A stretch of DNA of 64,000 nt from JALZMG01 sp963844175. Lineage in GTDB: Bacteria > Actinomycetota > Acidimicrobiia > Acidimicrobiales > Ilumatobacteraceae. Every line of letters begins with the position of its first letter. Position 1 is the first letter of the stretch. This document shows, piece after piece, positions 16,719 through 25,274 of the stretch. The notes under the pieces were generated by a model. That model made no database searches, had not been told where the DNA came from, and saw nothing but the letters and a program-made list of their open reading frames with translations. The DNA lies in the NCBI GenBank assembly GCA_963844175.1, contig CAWJNE010000022.1:415119-479118 (forward strand), in the 5' to 3' direction. The position numbers and the translations under genes were made by a program.

Positions 16719-18573
16719 ACCAGCTGCCGGAGCTGCCGCCGCCGCCACCACCACCGACGCTGCCGCCGGAGAACCCGCCGCCGCCCCCGCCGCCCCCGCT
16801 GCTCGACGGTGGCGTGTGGGCGCTGGAGAACGACGGACCCATCGTGTAGACGAGCAGCGGTCCGCTGACGTACTCGGCCGGCGGCACGCTCGACGCCGAC
16901 AGCGCCCGCTTCCACGCCGATGCCGCCCCGAGCGCGACGGCCCACGCCGAGTACTCGCGCAGCAGGCCCTTGGACCACGCCCACTCGACGTGGCGACCCT
17001 CCGAAGCGACCAGGAACCGGCGGAACGATTCGGTGCGCAGCGCCAGCGCCGAGCCGGGGGCACTGCGCGCCGGCCGCAACGTCTGGTAGGCGGCCAGCCC
17101 GACCGCCGCCGGGACGACGATCCCGAAGGCGATCGCGGCGATCGGAGAGCCGAGCGCGCCGAGCACCGCACCGAGGACGGACCCGGCGGCGATGCTGATC
17201 CACACACCGATCACGACGAGGACCACCCACGTTCGCCCGCCCGACCCCCCGGGCTTGGGCGGATCGTGCTTCCACCACCCCGACGCGGCGATCGCCCGAC
17301 CCTGCATGGTCCGCACGTTGCGCCAGGCCGTCGCGAACTCCCTGTCGTAGCTGTTCAGGATCACGTCGCCGCGCCCGCTGAACAGCGGATCGAGCACCGC
17401 CCGCTCGTCCGCATCCGCCGTGTCGTAGCGAGGACCCTGTCCGAGCACCACGTCGTCTTCCTCGTTGCGCTCGATGGTCAGCACGTCGCGCGCCGCCAGT
17501 CCGCTGAACCACGCCCCGACGACGCCCTCGTCGATGCGCTCACCCACCAGCACCGCGCCCTGCCACGGGTGGATTCCCGTTGGTGGGACGAACTCGGTCG
17601 TCGCCAGGTCGGAGAGCCGCTCGTCGGCCACGAGGCGGACGGGACGCTCATCGGCCGTCGCCACCGGCGCCACGCCGAGGCTCGGCGGCGGCAGCGCCGC
17701 ACCGGCACCACGAGCCGCCGAGGGCGTCGGCGTCGGGGTCGGGGTCGGCGTGCCGTAGGCGGCGTCGGCGGCGCCGCCGGCGAACACCTCGTTGCGGCCC
17801 CGCCGACGGGACCACAGGTACACCGCACCGCCCGACGCCAGCCCGAGCGGGATCATCGACACGGCCAGCGGCATCCGGCTGTCCTCGGTGATCCGTTCGG
17901 GCAACGGCGGGGCGGCCACGCCGATCGGCTCGACCACCTCGACGATGGTCCCGCCGATGGTGATGCCGTCGCCGGCCTCGAGCGGCTCGATCTCGGCGCG
18001 GTACGTGCCGTCGGCCACCTCACGGAGATCGCACCCACCGGTCGCCCCGAGCCCGCCAACGTTGCACAGCGGGTCGTCGAGGCGGAACCCGTCGACGACG
18101 ATCTCGAAGCGCTCGGTCGCCAGCTCCTCGCCCGGCGAGATGACGTCGAGGGCCAGCTGCCCGCTCGTCACCCTCGCCTCGGGCAGTGTGTAGGCGAGCT
18201 CGTAGCGGTGCTGGCCGGTGATCGTCACGTCAGGATCGCCGATGCGGATGCGGGTCTCGAACCCGAGCGGTGCCACGTCCACGTCGTCGGGCGCGTCGGA
18301 CGAGAAGGCCGTCACGTCGACGGGTTCGCCGAAGTCGTTCGGGACGATGCGCTGGTAGCCCCGCCGCTGCGCGTCGCCGAAGTCGATGTCGACGGTCTCG
18401 GTGATCCGGACGCCGTCGCTGCCGGCGGGTGTCACGACGACCTGCTTGGACTCGAACCGTTCGTCACGGTCGTCGGCACCGATCACCCCCGTGGCGGCGA
18501 GCACAGCGCCGCCGGCGACGGCGGCACCGACCATCGCGTGGCGCCAGACCGACAACCCACCGAGCTCAGCCAT
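16717..18573 (-). CDS. DUF2207 domain membrane protein
   Basis: Predicted membrane protein of 618 aa. After a signal/anchor helix (HAMVGAAVAGGAVLAATGVIG) comes an extracytoplasmic domain to about residue 290 with the DUF2207 pattern of ITETVDIDFGDAQRRGYQRIVPN in sections, then a helix near 300 (LAVSMIPLGLASGGAVYLW). A TPTPTPTP linker follows, then a cytoplasmic part with LSDLATTEFVPPTGIHPWQG, two further helices around 480-520, and a C-terminal tail of Gly and Ser ending GGGGSSGSW. The glycine-serine tail is typical of the family. The start overlaps the stop of putA by 8 bases, so the two genes form an operon although their functions look unrelated. The molecular function of DUF2207 proteins is unknown. 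Confidence 0.85.
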   Translation of the reverse strand: MAELGGLSVWRHAMVGAAVAGGAVLAATGVIGADDRDERFESKQVVVTPAGSDGVRITETVDIDFGDAQRRGYQRIVPNDFGEPVDVTAFSSDAPDDVDVAPLGFETRIRIGDPDVTITGQHRYELAYTLPEARVTSGQLALDVISPGEELATERFEIVVDGFRLDDPLCNVGGLGATGGCDLREVADGTYRAEIEPLEAGDGITIGGTIVEVVEPIGVAAPPLPERITEDSRMPLAVSMIPLGLASGGAVYLWSRRRGRNEVFAGGAADAAYGTPTPTPTPTPSAARGAGAALPPPSLGVAPVATADERPVRLVADERLSDLATTEFVPPTGIHPWQGAVLVGERIDEGVVGAWFSGLAARDVLTIERNEEDDVVLGQGPRYDTADADERAVLDPLFSGRGDVILNSYDREFATAWRNVRTMQGRAIAASGWWKHDPPKPGGSGGRTWVVLVVIGVWISIAAGSVLGAVLGALGSPIAAIAFGIVVPAAVGLAAYQTLRPARSAPGSALALRTESFRRFLVASEGRHVEWAWSKGLLREYSAWAVALGAASAWKRALSASSVPPAEYVSGPLLVYTMGPSFSSAHTPPSSSGGGGGGGGFSGGSVGGGGGGGSSGSW

Positions 18574-21500
18574 ACCGGATCTCCTGTGCTTCCTCGGGGA
18601 TGCGACCGTGCCGGTGCATGGTGCGCGAGATGGCCTGCTCACGCAGCCAGCACGGCAGCTCGACGCGGCCGTCGTGGGTGACGGCGGTCTCGTCGACGGC
18701 GATCCCGCTGGCGTGGGCGGCCCGCCGCAGGGCCTCGGCACAGGGGACCAACAGCCGCAGCCGATCGGCCCCGGTCCTCGACAGCCGGGCGGCCAGCGCG
18801 GCGTCGTCCTCGTCGGGTCCGGCCACGTCGATCGCCGCGCCGGCGATCTCGGCCGCCGCCCGCAGTGACTCGACGTCCGGCGGTGGCGTCTCGGGGCCCG
18901 TCCGCACGAGGACTCGCCCGACCGGGCGGTAGCGCAGCACGTTGGCCTCGCTGCGCAAACCGCTGCGATCGATGGGGATGCCGAACTGCTCGTCCCACCA
19001 TCGCCGGTACGAGGCGGTGGCGGCGGCGAACGTCGGCGGCGGGGAGCTGCGACGGAAGCGCACGAACCGCAGGATGTCACCCGGCCCGCCGGTCTTGGCG
19101 CCACGCCCGATCGCCGAGCGCTTCCAGCCGCCGAACGGCTGGCGCCGGACGATCGCTCCGGTCGTGTGCCGGTTGACGTAGGCATTGCCGACCTGCACCC
19201 GGTCCAGCCACGACTCGACCTCTGCGTCGTCGAGGCTGTGCAGTCCGCCGGTCAGCCCGAAGGCGACGCCGTTCTGCAGGGCGAGCGCGTGGTCGAGGTC
19301 GTCGGCCCGCATCACGCCGAGCACCGGCCCGAAGCACTCGGTCTGGTGGAACCACGACCCGTCCCGCACGCCGAGGCGCACCCCGGGTGTCCACAGCCGC
19401 TCGTCGAGCTGGCGCGGCTCGACGAGCCACGACTCACCGGCGTCCAGTTCGGTCAGGGCACGGGCCAGGGGACCCCGGGGTGGGGCGATGACCGGTCCCA
19501 TCGCCGTGGCCAGCTCGGTCGCCGGTCCCACGCGCAGCGTGCGCACGGCGTCGGCCAGCCGACCGAGGAACCGGGCGTCGTCGTACAGCGGGGCTTCGAC
19601 GATCGCCAGGCTGGCCGCCGAGCACTTCTGGCCGGCATGGCCGAAGGCCGACCGAACCAGGTCGTGCAGGGCCTGGTCGACGTCGGCCGTCTGGCTGATC
19701 ACGAGAGCGTTCTTGCCGCTCGTCTCGGCGACGAGGTGCAGCTGCGGGTCCCAGCCGAGGAACAGCTGGGCGGTGTCGTACGACCCGGTGAGCACGACCC
19801 CGTCGACACCGCGGTGCGTGACGAGGTGGCGGCCGACGTCGTCGTCCGGACAGCGCACCAGCTGCACGACGTCCTCGGGGAGACCGGCGGCGTGGACCAG
19901 GCGGACCAGCTCGAGCGCCGTGGCCACGGCCTCGGGCGCCGGCTTGAGCAGGACGGCGTTGCCGGCGGCCAGCGCCGCCACCACCCCGTTGGTCGGGATC
20001 GCAGTGGGGAAGTTCCACGGGCCGGCGACCAGCACCACGCCGAGCGGATCAGCGGCCACGCCGTCGGCGGCGAGGTCGTCGAGCGTGCGGGTGCACTCGG
20101 CGGCCCAGCGGGCGAAGTCGAGGGCCTCGGAGACCTCCGGATCGCCTTCCCGGACGGTCTTGCCCGTCTCGTGCGCCATCACGGAAAGGATCCGCCCGCG
20201 CCCCGCGGCCAGCTGCTCGGCGACCCGAGTGAGTGCCTCGCGCCGCTCGGCCGTCGACGTCGCGCTCCAGGTCGCCGCACCGGATCGGGCCCGGGCGACG
20301 AGCTCGTCGATGCCGGCGGTCGTCGTGACGAGTGGTGGCAGCTCGGCCGGCCGGTCGTCGCGCAGGTGGGCAGTGATCCAGGCCCGGTTGGCGGCGCGCG
20401 TGAAGTCGGTGTCCGGTTCGTTGGCGAACGGCTCGTCGGCGTCGAACGTCCGGTGTTCCGAGCGGCGGTCCTGCTGGCGGCGCGGTTCGGTGGTCACCGT
20501 CCGGCGGTCGGCGACCGCGGCCTCGAAGCGCGCCTGCTCGCGCCGCCAGTCCGGCGAGCCGACCTCGATGGTGAACAGTGAGCGGAGGAAGTTCTGCGGT
20601 CCGGCGTTCTCGTCGAGCCGTCGCGAGAGGTAGGCGATGCTGGCCGCGAAGTCCTCGGCGGCGACGACCGGCGTGTAGAGCAGGACGCCGCCGGCGTCGT
20701 CGAGCACGGCGCTGGCCTGCGGTGGCGCCATGCCCTCGAGCATCTCGATCCCGACGACGTCGTCGAGGTCGCGCTGCTCCCGGGCCAACAGGGCCCACGC
20801 CACGTCGAACAGGTTGTGGCTCCCGACGCCGACCACCAGATCGCCGGCCGCGGCGGCGTCGAGGGCCCGGTCGAGCAGCGACTTGTAGCTGGCGTCGACC
20901 TCCGCCTTGGTCGGGTAGGGCGCCGGCGTCCAGCCACCGAGCTCGGCGTCGACCTGCTCCATGGCCAGGTTGGCGCCCTTGACGAGGCGCACCTTCGTCC
21001 AGCCACCGCCGGCGCGACGTCGTGCTCCGGCCCATCCGACCAGGTCGGCGAGCACGTCGTGGGAGTCGGGGAGGTAGGCCTGCAGGACGATGCCGGCGGG
21101 GAGCCCGCGATGGGCCGGCTCGTCGAGGACCCGGCAGAACGCGGCGACGGTCAGCTCGAGGTCGCCGTACTCCTCCATGTCGAGGTTGACGAAGACCGGC
21201 GGGTCCTCGCTGGCGGCGACGGAGAACACCGTGCGCAGGCGTTCGGCGATGCGGTCGACCTCGTAGTCGAAGGCCAGCACGTCGAGATCGGCGCACAGTG
21301 CCGAGATCTTCACCGACACGTACGAGACGTCCGGACGGCGCATGCGGGCGCACAGCGCGTCGAGGCGTGCCTGGGCCTCGCCGTCGCCGAGGATCGCTTC
21401 GCCCAGGAGGTTGACGTTGAGGGTGAAGCCCTGGTCCCGACGCCCGGCCACGTGGCGGGCGAACGCCGGATCCTCGGCGGCGACGATGACGCCGCTCGTC

Positions 21501-21838
21501 TCGGCGCGGATCCGCCGGCGGACGACGGCGGCGACGGCGCCCGGGGCGAGCCGTGAACCGAAGGCGGCGAGGCGCAGCGCGGCCCGGTCGGCGGGCGGCA
21601 GCGCCGATGGCATGCCGGCCTCCACGAGCGCGCGGAGCTGGGCCATCGATCGGGTCGCCGTCGGCGTGCGCAGCACCTCGTCCGTCAAGGCGAACAGCAG
21701 CTCCCGGCCGTCGGCGTCGCCGAGCAAGCGGCCCAGCCGGGCGGCCCGGCGCCGCTGACGGAACGTCGTTCGGTCGGTCGCGTCGACCAGAAGCGCGGCC
21801 GCTCGCTCGACGGCGGCGGTCACATCGTCGGCCACCAC
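18566..21838 (-). CDS. putA: Bifunctional proline dehydrogenase / L-glutamate gamma-semialdehyde dehydrogenase
   Basis: Protein of 1090 aa that would oxidise proline to glutamate in two steps with substrate channelling. The N-terminal FAD barrel (about 60-420) shows FTLNVNLLGEAILGDGEA, VKISALC, NLDMEEYGDLELT, VRLVKGANLAMEQ and EMLEGMAPPQA. The C-terminal aldehyde dehydrogenase (about 500-1000) has the catalytic glutamate region VAETSGKNALVIS, the nucleophile loop FGHAGQKCSAASL and the late motif RQPFGGWKRSAIG. No N-terminal ribbon-helix-helix DNA-binding domain is present, so it is not the autoregulating type of PutA. GTG at 21838 or the next GTG codon could be the start. It is divergent from the PfkB kinase gene with a 29-base gap. 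Confidence 0.9.
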   Translation of the reverse strand: MVADDVTAAVERAAALLVDATDRTTFRQRRRAARLGRLLGDADGRELLFALTDEVLRTPTATRSMAQLRALVEAGMPSALPPADRAALRLAAFGSRLAPGAVAAVVRRRIRAETSGVIVAAEDPAFARHVAGRRDQGFTLNVNLLGEAILGDGEAQARLDALCARMRRPDVSYVSVKISALCADLDVLAFDYEVDRIAERLRTVFSVAASEDPPVFVNLDMEEYGDLELTVAAFCRVLDEPAHRGLPAGIVLQAYLPDSHDVLADLVGWAGARRRAGGGWTKVRLVKGANLAMEQVDAELGGWTPAPYPTKAEVDASYKSLLDRALDAAAAGDLVVGVGSHNLFDVAWALLAREQRDLDDVVGIEMLEGMAPPQASAVLDDAGGVLLYTPVVAAEDFAASIAYLSRRLDENAGPQNFLRSLFTIEVGSPDWRREQARFEAAVADRRTVTTEPRRQQDRRSEHRTFDADEPFANEPDTDFTRAANRAWITAHLRDDRPAELPPLVTTTAGIDELVARARSGAATWSATSTAERREALTRVAEQLAAGRGRILSVMAHETGKTVREGDPEVSEALDFARWAAECTRTLDDLAADGVAADPLGVVLVAGPWNFPTAIPTNGVVAALAAGNAVLLKPAPEAVATALELVRLVHAAGLPEDVVQLVRCPDDDVGRHLVTHRGVDGVVLTGSYDTAQLFLGWDPQLHLVAETSGKNALVISQTADVDQALHDLVRSAFGHAGQKCSAASLAIVEAPLYDDARFLGRLADAVRTLRVGPATELATAMGPVIAPPRGPLARALTELDAGESWLVEPRQLDERLWTPGVRLGVRDGSWFHQTECFGPVLGVMRADDLDHALALQNGVAFGLTGGLHSLDDAEVESWLDRVQVGNAYVNRHTTGAIVRRQPFGGWKRSAIGRGAKTGGPGDILRFVRFRRSSPPPTFAAATASYRRWWDEQFGIPIDRSGLRSEANVLRYRPVGRVLVRTGPETPPPDVESLRAAAEIAGAAIDVAGPDEDDAALAARLSRTGADRLRLLVPCAEALRRAAHASGIAVDETAVTHDGRVELPCWLREQAISRTMHRHGRIPEEAQEIRYG

Positions 21839-21867
21839 GCCATTGAAGCGGCTGCTACACAGAGCCG

Positions 21868-22710
21868 GTGCTCTGCGTCGTCGGCGACCTGGTCGAGGAC
21901 GTGGTCGTCCGGACCATCGGACCGCCGGCGCGCGGGACCGACAACGTGGCGGTGATCGAACGGCGACGGGGCGGCAGCGCGGCGAACGTCGCCGTCGCCG
22001 CGGCCACGGCGGGGTGCCGTACGCGCTTCATCGGGCGGGTGGGTGACGATCCACTCGGCGGGCAGCTGATCGACGAGCTCGCCGACGCCGAGGTCGACGC
22101 TCGCGTCCAGTGCGGGAGTGGCCGCACCGGCTCGGTCGTCGTGCTGCTCGACGAGGACGGCGAGCGCACGATGTTCCCGGACCGTGCGGCATCGGTCGAC
22201 CTGGTGGACGTCGACCGGTCATGGCTCGACGGCGTCTCCGTGCTGCACCTGCCGAGCTATTCGCTGTGCGCCGAACCGATCGGAACGACGGCGCGGGCGC
22301 TGTGCCACCACGTCCGAGCAGCGTGGGGCCAGGTGACCGTCGATGTGTCCTCGGAGGCCGTGGTGCGCGAGTACGGCCTCGCCGCGTTCGCCGAACTGCT
22401 CCGGGAGCTGGCTCCCGACGTCGTGTTCGCCAACGAACCGGAAGCGGCGCTCGTTCGCGACGCCGGGGTGGCGCTGCTGGTCGTCAAGCACGGGCCCGGA
22501 GCAGTCGAGCTGGTCCACGCCGACGGCCGCACGGAGCACGTGCCCGTCGAGCCGGTCGAGTCGCCGGGCGACACGACCGGCGCCGGCGACGCGTTCGCTG
22601 GCGGCTACCTGGCGGCCATGGCGGGCGGGTCGGCGCCGAGCGCCGCCGCCGCCGCAGGTGCGGTCGCCGCCGCAGCCGTGTTGCGCCACCGGCTCAGGGC
22701 CGTGGAATGA
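21868..22710 (+). CDS. PfkB family carbohydrate kinase
   Basis: Ribokinase-fold sugar or nucleoside kinase of 280 aa. The substrate-binding start MLCVVGDLVEDVVV, the GGSAANVAVAAATAG motif, IGRVGDDPLG and the C-terminal signature DTTGAGDAFAGGYLAAM with the catalytic aspartate are all present. It is slightly shorter than typical ribokinase (about 300) but complete. The sequence does not decide the substrate. It lies 29 bases from the divergent putA start; the next gene downstream follows within 30 bases on the same strand, so a two-gene unit is possible. Confidence 0.85.
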   Translation: MLCVVGDLVEDVVVRTIGPPARGTDNVAVIERRRGGSAANVAVAAATAGCRTRFIGRVGDDPLGGQLIDELADAEVDARVQCGSGRTGSVVVLLDEDGERTMFPDRAASVDLVDVDRSWLDGVSVLHLPSYSLCAEPIGTTARALCHHVRAAWGQVTVDVSSEAVVREYGLAAFAELLRELAPDVVFANEPEAALVRDAGVALLVVKHGPGAVELVHADGRTEHVPVEPVESPGDTTGAGDAFAGGYLAAMAGGSAPSAAAAAGAVAAAAVLRHRLRAVE

Positions 22711-22738
22711 GCTCCCGGCCGAGTCGGTTGGTGCTCGC

Positions 22739-23161
22739 ATGGAACTGGACCGTGCACTCGAGTTCGTCCGTGGCCGCCGGCACGGGGTGCTGACCACCCA
22801 GAAGCGTGACGGTCGTCCGCAGCTGTCGAACATCGCCTACGACGTCGACGCCGACGGCGTCGTGTCGATCTCGGTGACGGATGGCCGGGCGAAGACGGCC
22901 AACCTGCGCCGGGACGGCCGGGCCTCGCTGCACGTCACCAACGACGACTTCTACGCCTACGCGGTCGTGGAGGGCGACGCCGAGCTGACCCCGGTGGCGA
23001 CCGAGGTGGACGACGCGACGGTCGAGGCGCTCGTCGACCAGTACCGCCGAGTGGCCGGTGAGCACCCGGACTGGGACGACTTCCGGCGGGCGATGGTCGC
23101 CGACGGCCGGCTCATCGTCCGGCTCCGCCCCACCCACGCCTACGGCATGCTCCCCGCCTGA
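22739..23161 (+). CDS. PPOX class probable F420-dependent oxidoreductase
   Basis: Small flavin/deazaflavin-binding split-barrel protein of 140 aa. The pattern MELDRALEFVRGRRHGVLTT, GRPQLSNIAYDVD, VSVTDGRAKTANLRRDGR and ASLHVTNDDFYAYAVVEGDAEL matches the actinobacterial PPOX/F420 family used for redox reactions with coenzyme F420 or FMN. The substrate is unknown. Start chosen at the ATG at 22739, which begins the conserved fold directly. The intergenic repeat of the CATCCGAGGGTTT family begins 8 bases after the stop. Confidence 0.82.
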   Translation: MELDRALEFVRGRRHGVLTTQKRDGRPQLSNIAYDVDADGVVSISVTDGRAKTANLRRDGRASLHVTNDDFYAYAVVEGDAELTPVATEVDDATVEALVDQYRRVAGEHPDWDDFRRAMVADGRLIVRLRPTHAYGMLPA

Positions 23162-23168
23162 CCCCACC

Positions 23169-23250
23169 CATCCGAGGGTTTCCTGCCGTCCGAGGGTCAG
23201 CTGCGGGGAGGCCCCTCAGCAAACCCTCCGATGCAGCAAACCCTCGGATG
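23169..23250. repeat. Intergenic inverted repeat, CATCCGAGGGTTT family
   Basis: CATCCGAGGGTTT (23169-23181) is complementary to AAACCCTCGGATG (23238-23250), with an imperfect extra copy AAACCCTCCGATG at 23221-23233 and TCCGAGGGT in the loop. It lies between convergent genes. The core is identical to the arms at 5941-6027. Confidence 0.7.
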
Positions 23251-23263
23251 CAGGTCCGCCAGG

Positions 23264-23896
23264 TCAGGACTCGATGAGCGTGCCGTCAGGAGCGACGACG
23301 AACCAGACACCGCCGGATGCCTGGCCGTTGACGTCGCCCGGGGCGGCGTCGCCGGCGTAGAGGTAGAGCGGGAAGTCGCCAGCCTTGAGCTGCTGGCCAC
23401 CGGCCGGGTGCTCGACGAGCGTGAACACGGAGGCGTCCAGGTCGCCGGCGTCGATCTCACCGTCGACGACGGCGGGCGGCCAGGCATCGGCGCAGTCGTC
23501 GATGCAGGTCGGCACGCCCTCGCTGTCGGGCGTGAAGGCGTACAGCGTGCGGCCGTCGGCGTCGACCAGGATCGTGCCCAGGTCGCTCTCGGCCGTGGCG
23601 ACCGTTGCGCCGCCGCCGCCGCTCGCCGCCGCAGTTGAGTCGCTCCCCGCGGCCGTGGAGTCGGTGCCGGCAGCCGTGGGCGCGGGCCCGTAGAGGCCGC
23701 CGTCGTCCATGGTCGTTGCCGTGGCGGCCGTCGTCTCGGTTGCTGCGCCGGCGGCGGTGGTGGCCGAACCGGCGGCGGCGGTCGACGTCGTGCTGGCGTC
23801 GTCGTCACCGCACGCGGCGAGGGCCACGAGCGCGGTCACGACGATGCCGGCCCGGCGGAGCGCGGTGCGGCGGACGGTGGTGCGGACGGTGTTCAC
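23264..23896 (-). CDS. Lipoprotein with COG4315-type repeats
   Basis: Secreted lipoprotein of 210 aa. The signal peptide ends VALAACGDDD (lipobox Cys), followed by a Thr/Ala-rich linker to about residue 95. The C-terminal part contains the pattern DLGTILVDADGRTLYAFTPD, CIDDCADAWPPAVV, LKAGDFPLYLYAGD and VNGQASGGVWFVV, the conserved repeats of a family of secreted lipoproteins of unknown function whose cysteine pair may bind metal or form a disulfide. GTG at 23896 is preferred over the ATG at 23908 because GGAGGT is positioned to serve it. It is divergent from an ECF-type sigma factor gene, which may control it. Confidence 0.82.
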   Translation of the reverse strand: MNTVRTTVRRTALRRAGIVVTALVALAACGDDDASTTSTAAAGSATTAAGAATETTAATATTMDDGGLYGPAPTAAGTDSTAAGSDSTAAASGGGGATVATAESDLGTILVDADGRTLYAFTPDSEGVPTCIDDCADAWPPAVVDGEIDAGDLDASVFTLVEHPAGGQQLKAGDFPLYLYAGDAAPGDVNGQASGGVWFVVAPDGTLIES

Positions 23897-23979
23897 GAGT
23901 ACCTCCATGGCGTGGTCATCTCACCTGTCTGTACGTGGTCACGCCGTGCGCGGTTCGCGCCGTGCGAGGATGCGTCGCG

Positions 23980-24570
23980 GTGCAGGTTGACGACCGTGAG
24001 CTGGCCCGCCGGTTCCCGACCGGCGACGAGGAGGTCGTGCGAGCCGTCTACCAGCGCTACGGGCGGGCGGTGCACACCATCGCCCTGTCGGTGCTGCACG
24101 ACCCGACGGAGGCGGCCGACGTCGTGCAATCGACGTTCCTGAACGCCTGGCGGGCGGCGGCGCGGTTCGAGCCGGGGCGGGAGCTGGGGCCGTGGCTCTA
24201 CTCCATCGCCCGCCGCCAGGCCATCGATGCCTACCGGCGCAACCGGCGTGTCGAGGTGGCCGACAGCTCGACGCTCGATGTCGTCGACCTCCCGCCGTCG
24301 ATGGAGCAGCTGTGGGAGGCGTGGGAGGTCGGGCTGGCCGTCGACGAGCTGCCGGGGGACGAGCGGGAGGTGGTGCGGATGAGCTGGTTCGACGGCCTCA
24401 GCCACCCGGAGATCGCCGAGCGGCTGGGTATCCCGGTCGGGACGGTCAAGTCGCGCAGCCACCGGGCCCACCGCCGGCTGGCGGCACTGCTGTCCCATCT
24501 CGATCCCGCGAACCAAACGGGCGCCGGCGACGTAGTGGGTGGTGACGGCGGCAGTGGGCACAACAGATGA
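23980..24570 (+). CDS. ECF-type RNA polymerase sigma factor
   Basis: Sigma-70 family protein of 196 aa with region 2 (VYQRYGRAVHTIALSVLHDP, ADVVQSTFLNAWRAAARF, PWLYSIARRQAIDAYRR) and region 4 (LSHPEIAERLGIPVGTVKSRSHRAHRRL). Region 3 is missing, as expected for group 4 sigma factors. The GTG start is inferred from the beginning of the homologous region. The stop overlaps the ATG of the next gene (ATGA), a membrane anti-sigma factor, so the pair forms a classic sense-and-release module. Its targets probably include the divergent lipoprotein; this is inferred from position only. Confidence 0.88.
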   Translation: MQVDDRELARRFPTGDEEVVRAVYQRYGRAVHTIALSVLHDPTEAADVVQSTFLNAWRAAARFEPGRELGPWLYSIARRQAIDAYRRNRRVEVADSSTLDVVDLPPSMEQLWEAWEVGLAVDELPGDEREVVRMSWFDGLSHPEIAERLGIPVGTVKSRSHRAHRRLAALLSHLDPANQTGAGDVVGGDGGSGHNR

Positions 24571-25226
24571 CTGAGCACGACGATCAACGGCGGGACGCGG
24601 TGGACGATCCCGAGGAGCCACCGGCGCTGCCGGGCTGGGTAGCCCGCGCCCTGGCCGCCCCGGCGGTGTGGGCCGACGTGCCGGCGGGCTCCGAGGATTC
24701 GATCGTGGCCGCCATCGCCACCGCCCGGGAGTCCGGCGCCGCGGACGAAGCGGTCGCCGCACGGGTGGTACCTGCCCGGGGGCGCCGATCGTCGCGTGGG
24801 AGCACCTTGGTGCGGCTGGCCGCCGTCGCCGCAGCGGTCATCGTCATCGCTGTGGGCGTCGTGCTGATCACCGGCGACGACGCCGGGGAGGAGGTCGCCC
24901 GATCGATCGAAGGCACCGAGCTGGCGCCCACGGCGAGCGCCACCGCAGTCGTCGACGAGCTGGCCGCCGGCGTGGCCATCCGCCTGGACGTCGACGGGCT
25001 CGAGGGGGCGCCGCCCGGCAGCTTCTACCAGGGGTGGGTGCGCTCGGACGACGGCGACCTGGTCAGCGTGGGGACGTTCCACCTGCGTGGCGGCGGGGCG
25101 ATGGTCACGCTGTGGTCGGGCGTCTCGCTCGACGACTACCCGACGCTCACCGTCACGCTGCAGCGCGAGGGAGCGGGGACGGACTCGTCGGGCGAGGTGG
25201 TCCTGCGCGGGTCGCTCGTACCGTGA
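24567..25226 (+). CDS. Anti-sigma factor, RskA-like
   Basis: Single-pass membrane protein of 219 aa. The cytoplasmic part (1-80) would bind the sigma factor; a transmembrane helix lies near 82-103 (LVRLAAVAAAVIVIAVGVVLI). The outer part (about 120-219) matches the anti-sigma-K C-terminal domain: GVAIRLDVDGLEGAPPGSFYQGWV in pieces, LVSVGTFHLRGG, TLWSGVSLDDYPTLTVTLQ. No HxxxCxxC zinc motif is present, so it is not the redox-sensing type. Translation overlaps the upstream sigma gene by 4 bases. Confidence 0.84.
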   Translation: MTEHDDQRRDAVDDPEEPPALPGWVARALAAPAVWADVPAGSEDSIVAAIATARESGAADEAVAARVVPARGRRSSRGSTLVRLAAVAAAVIVIAVGVVLITGDDAGEEVARSIEGTELAPTASATAVVDELAAGVAIRLDVDGLEGAPPGSFYQGWVRSDDGDLVSVGTFHLRGGGAMVTLWSGVSLDDYPTLTVTLQREGAGTDSSGEVVLRGSLVP

Positions 25227-25274
25227 CCCGCGGGTGGCCCGGTCGGAGGTAGGCGGAGCGGTCAGGCGGCCAGG

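Noticed and set aside
19166..20633. Two long plus-strand frames opposite putA
   Set aside because: They overlap conserved PutA motifs on the minus strand and show no domain pattern of their own.
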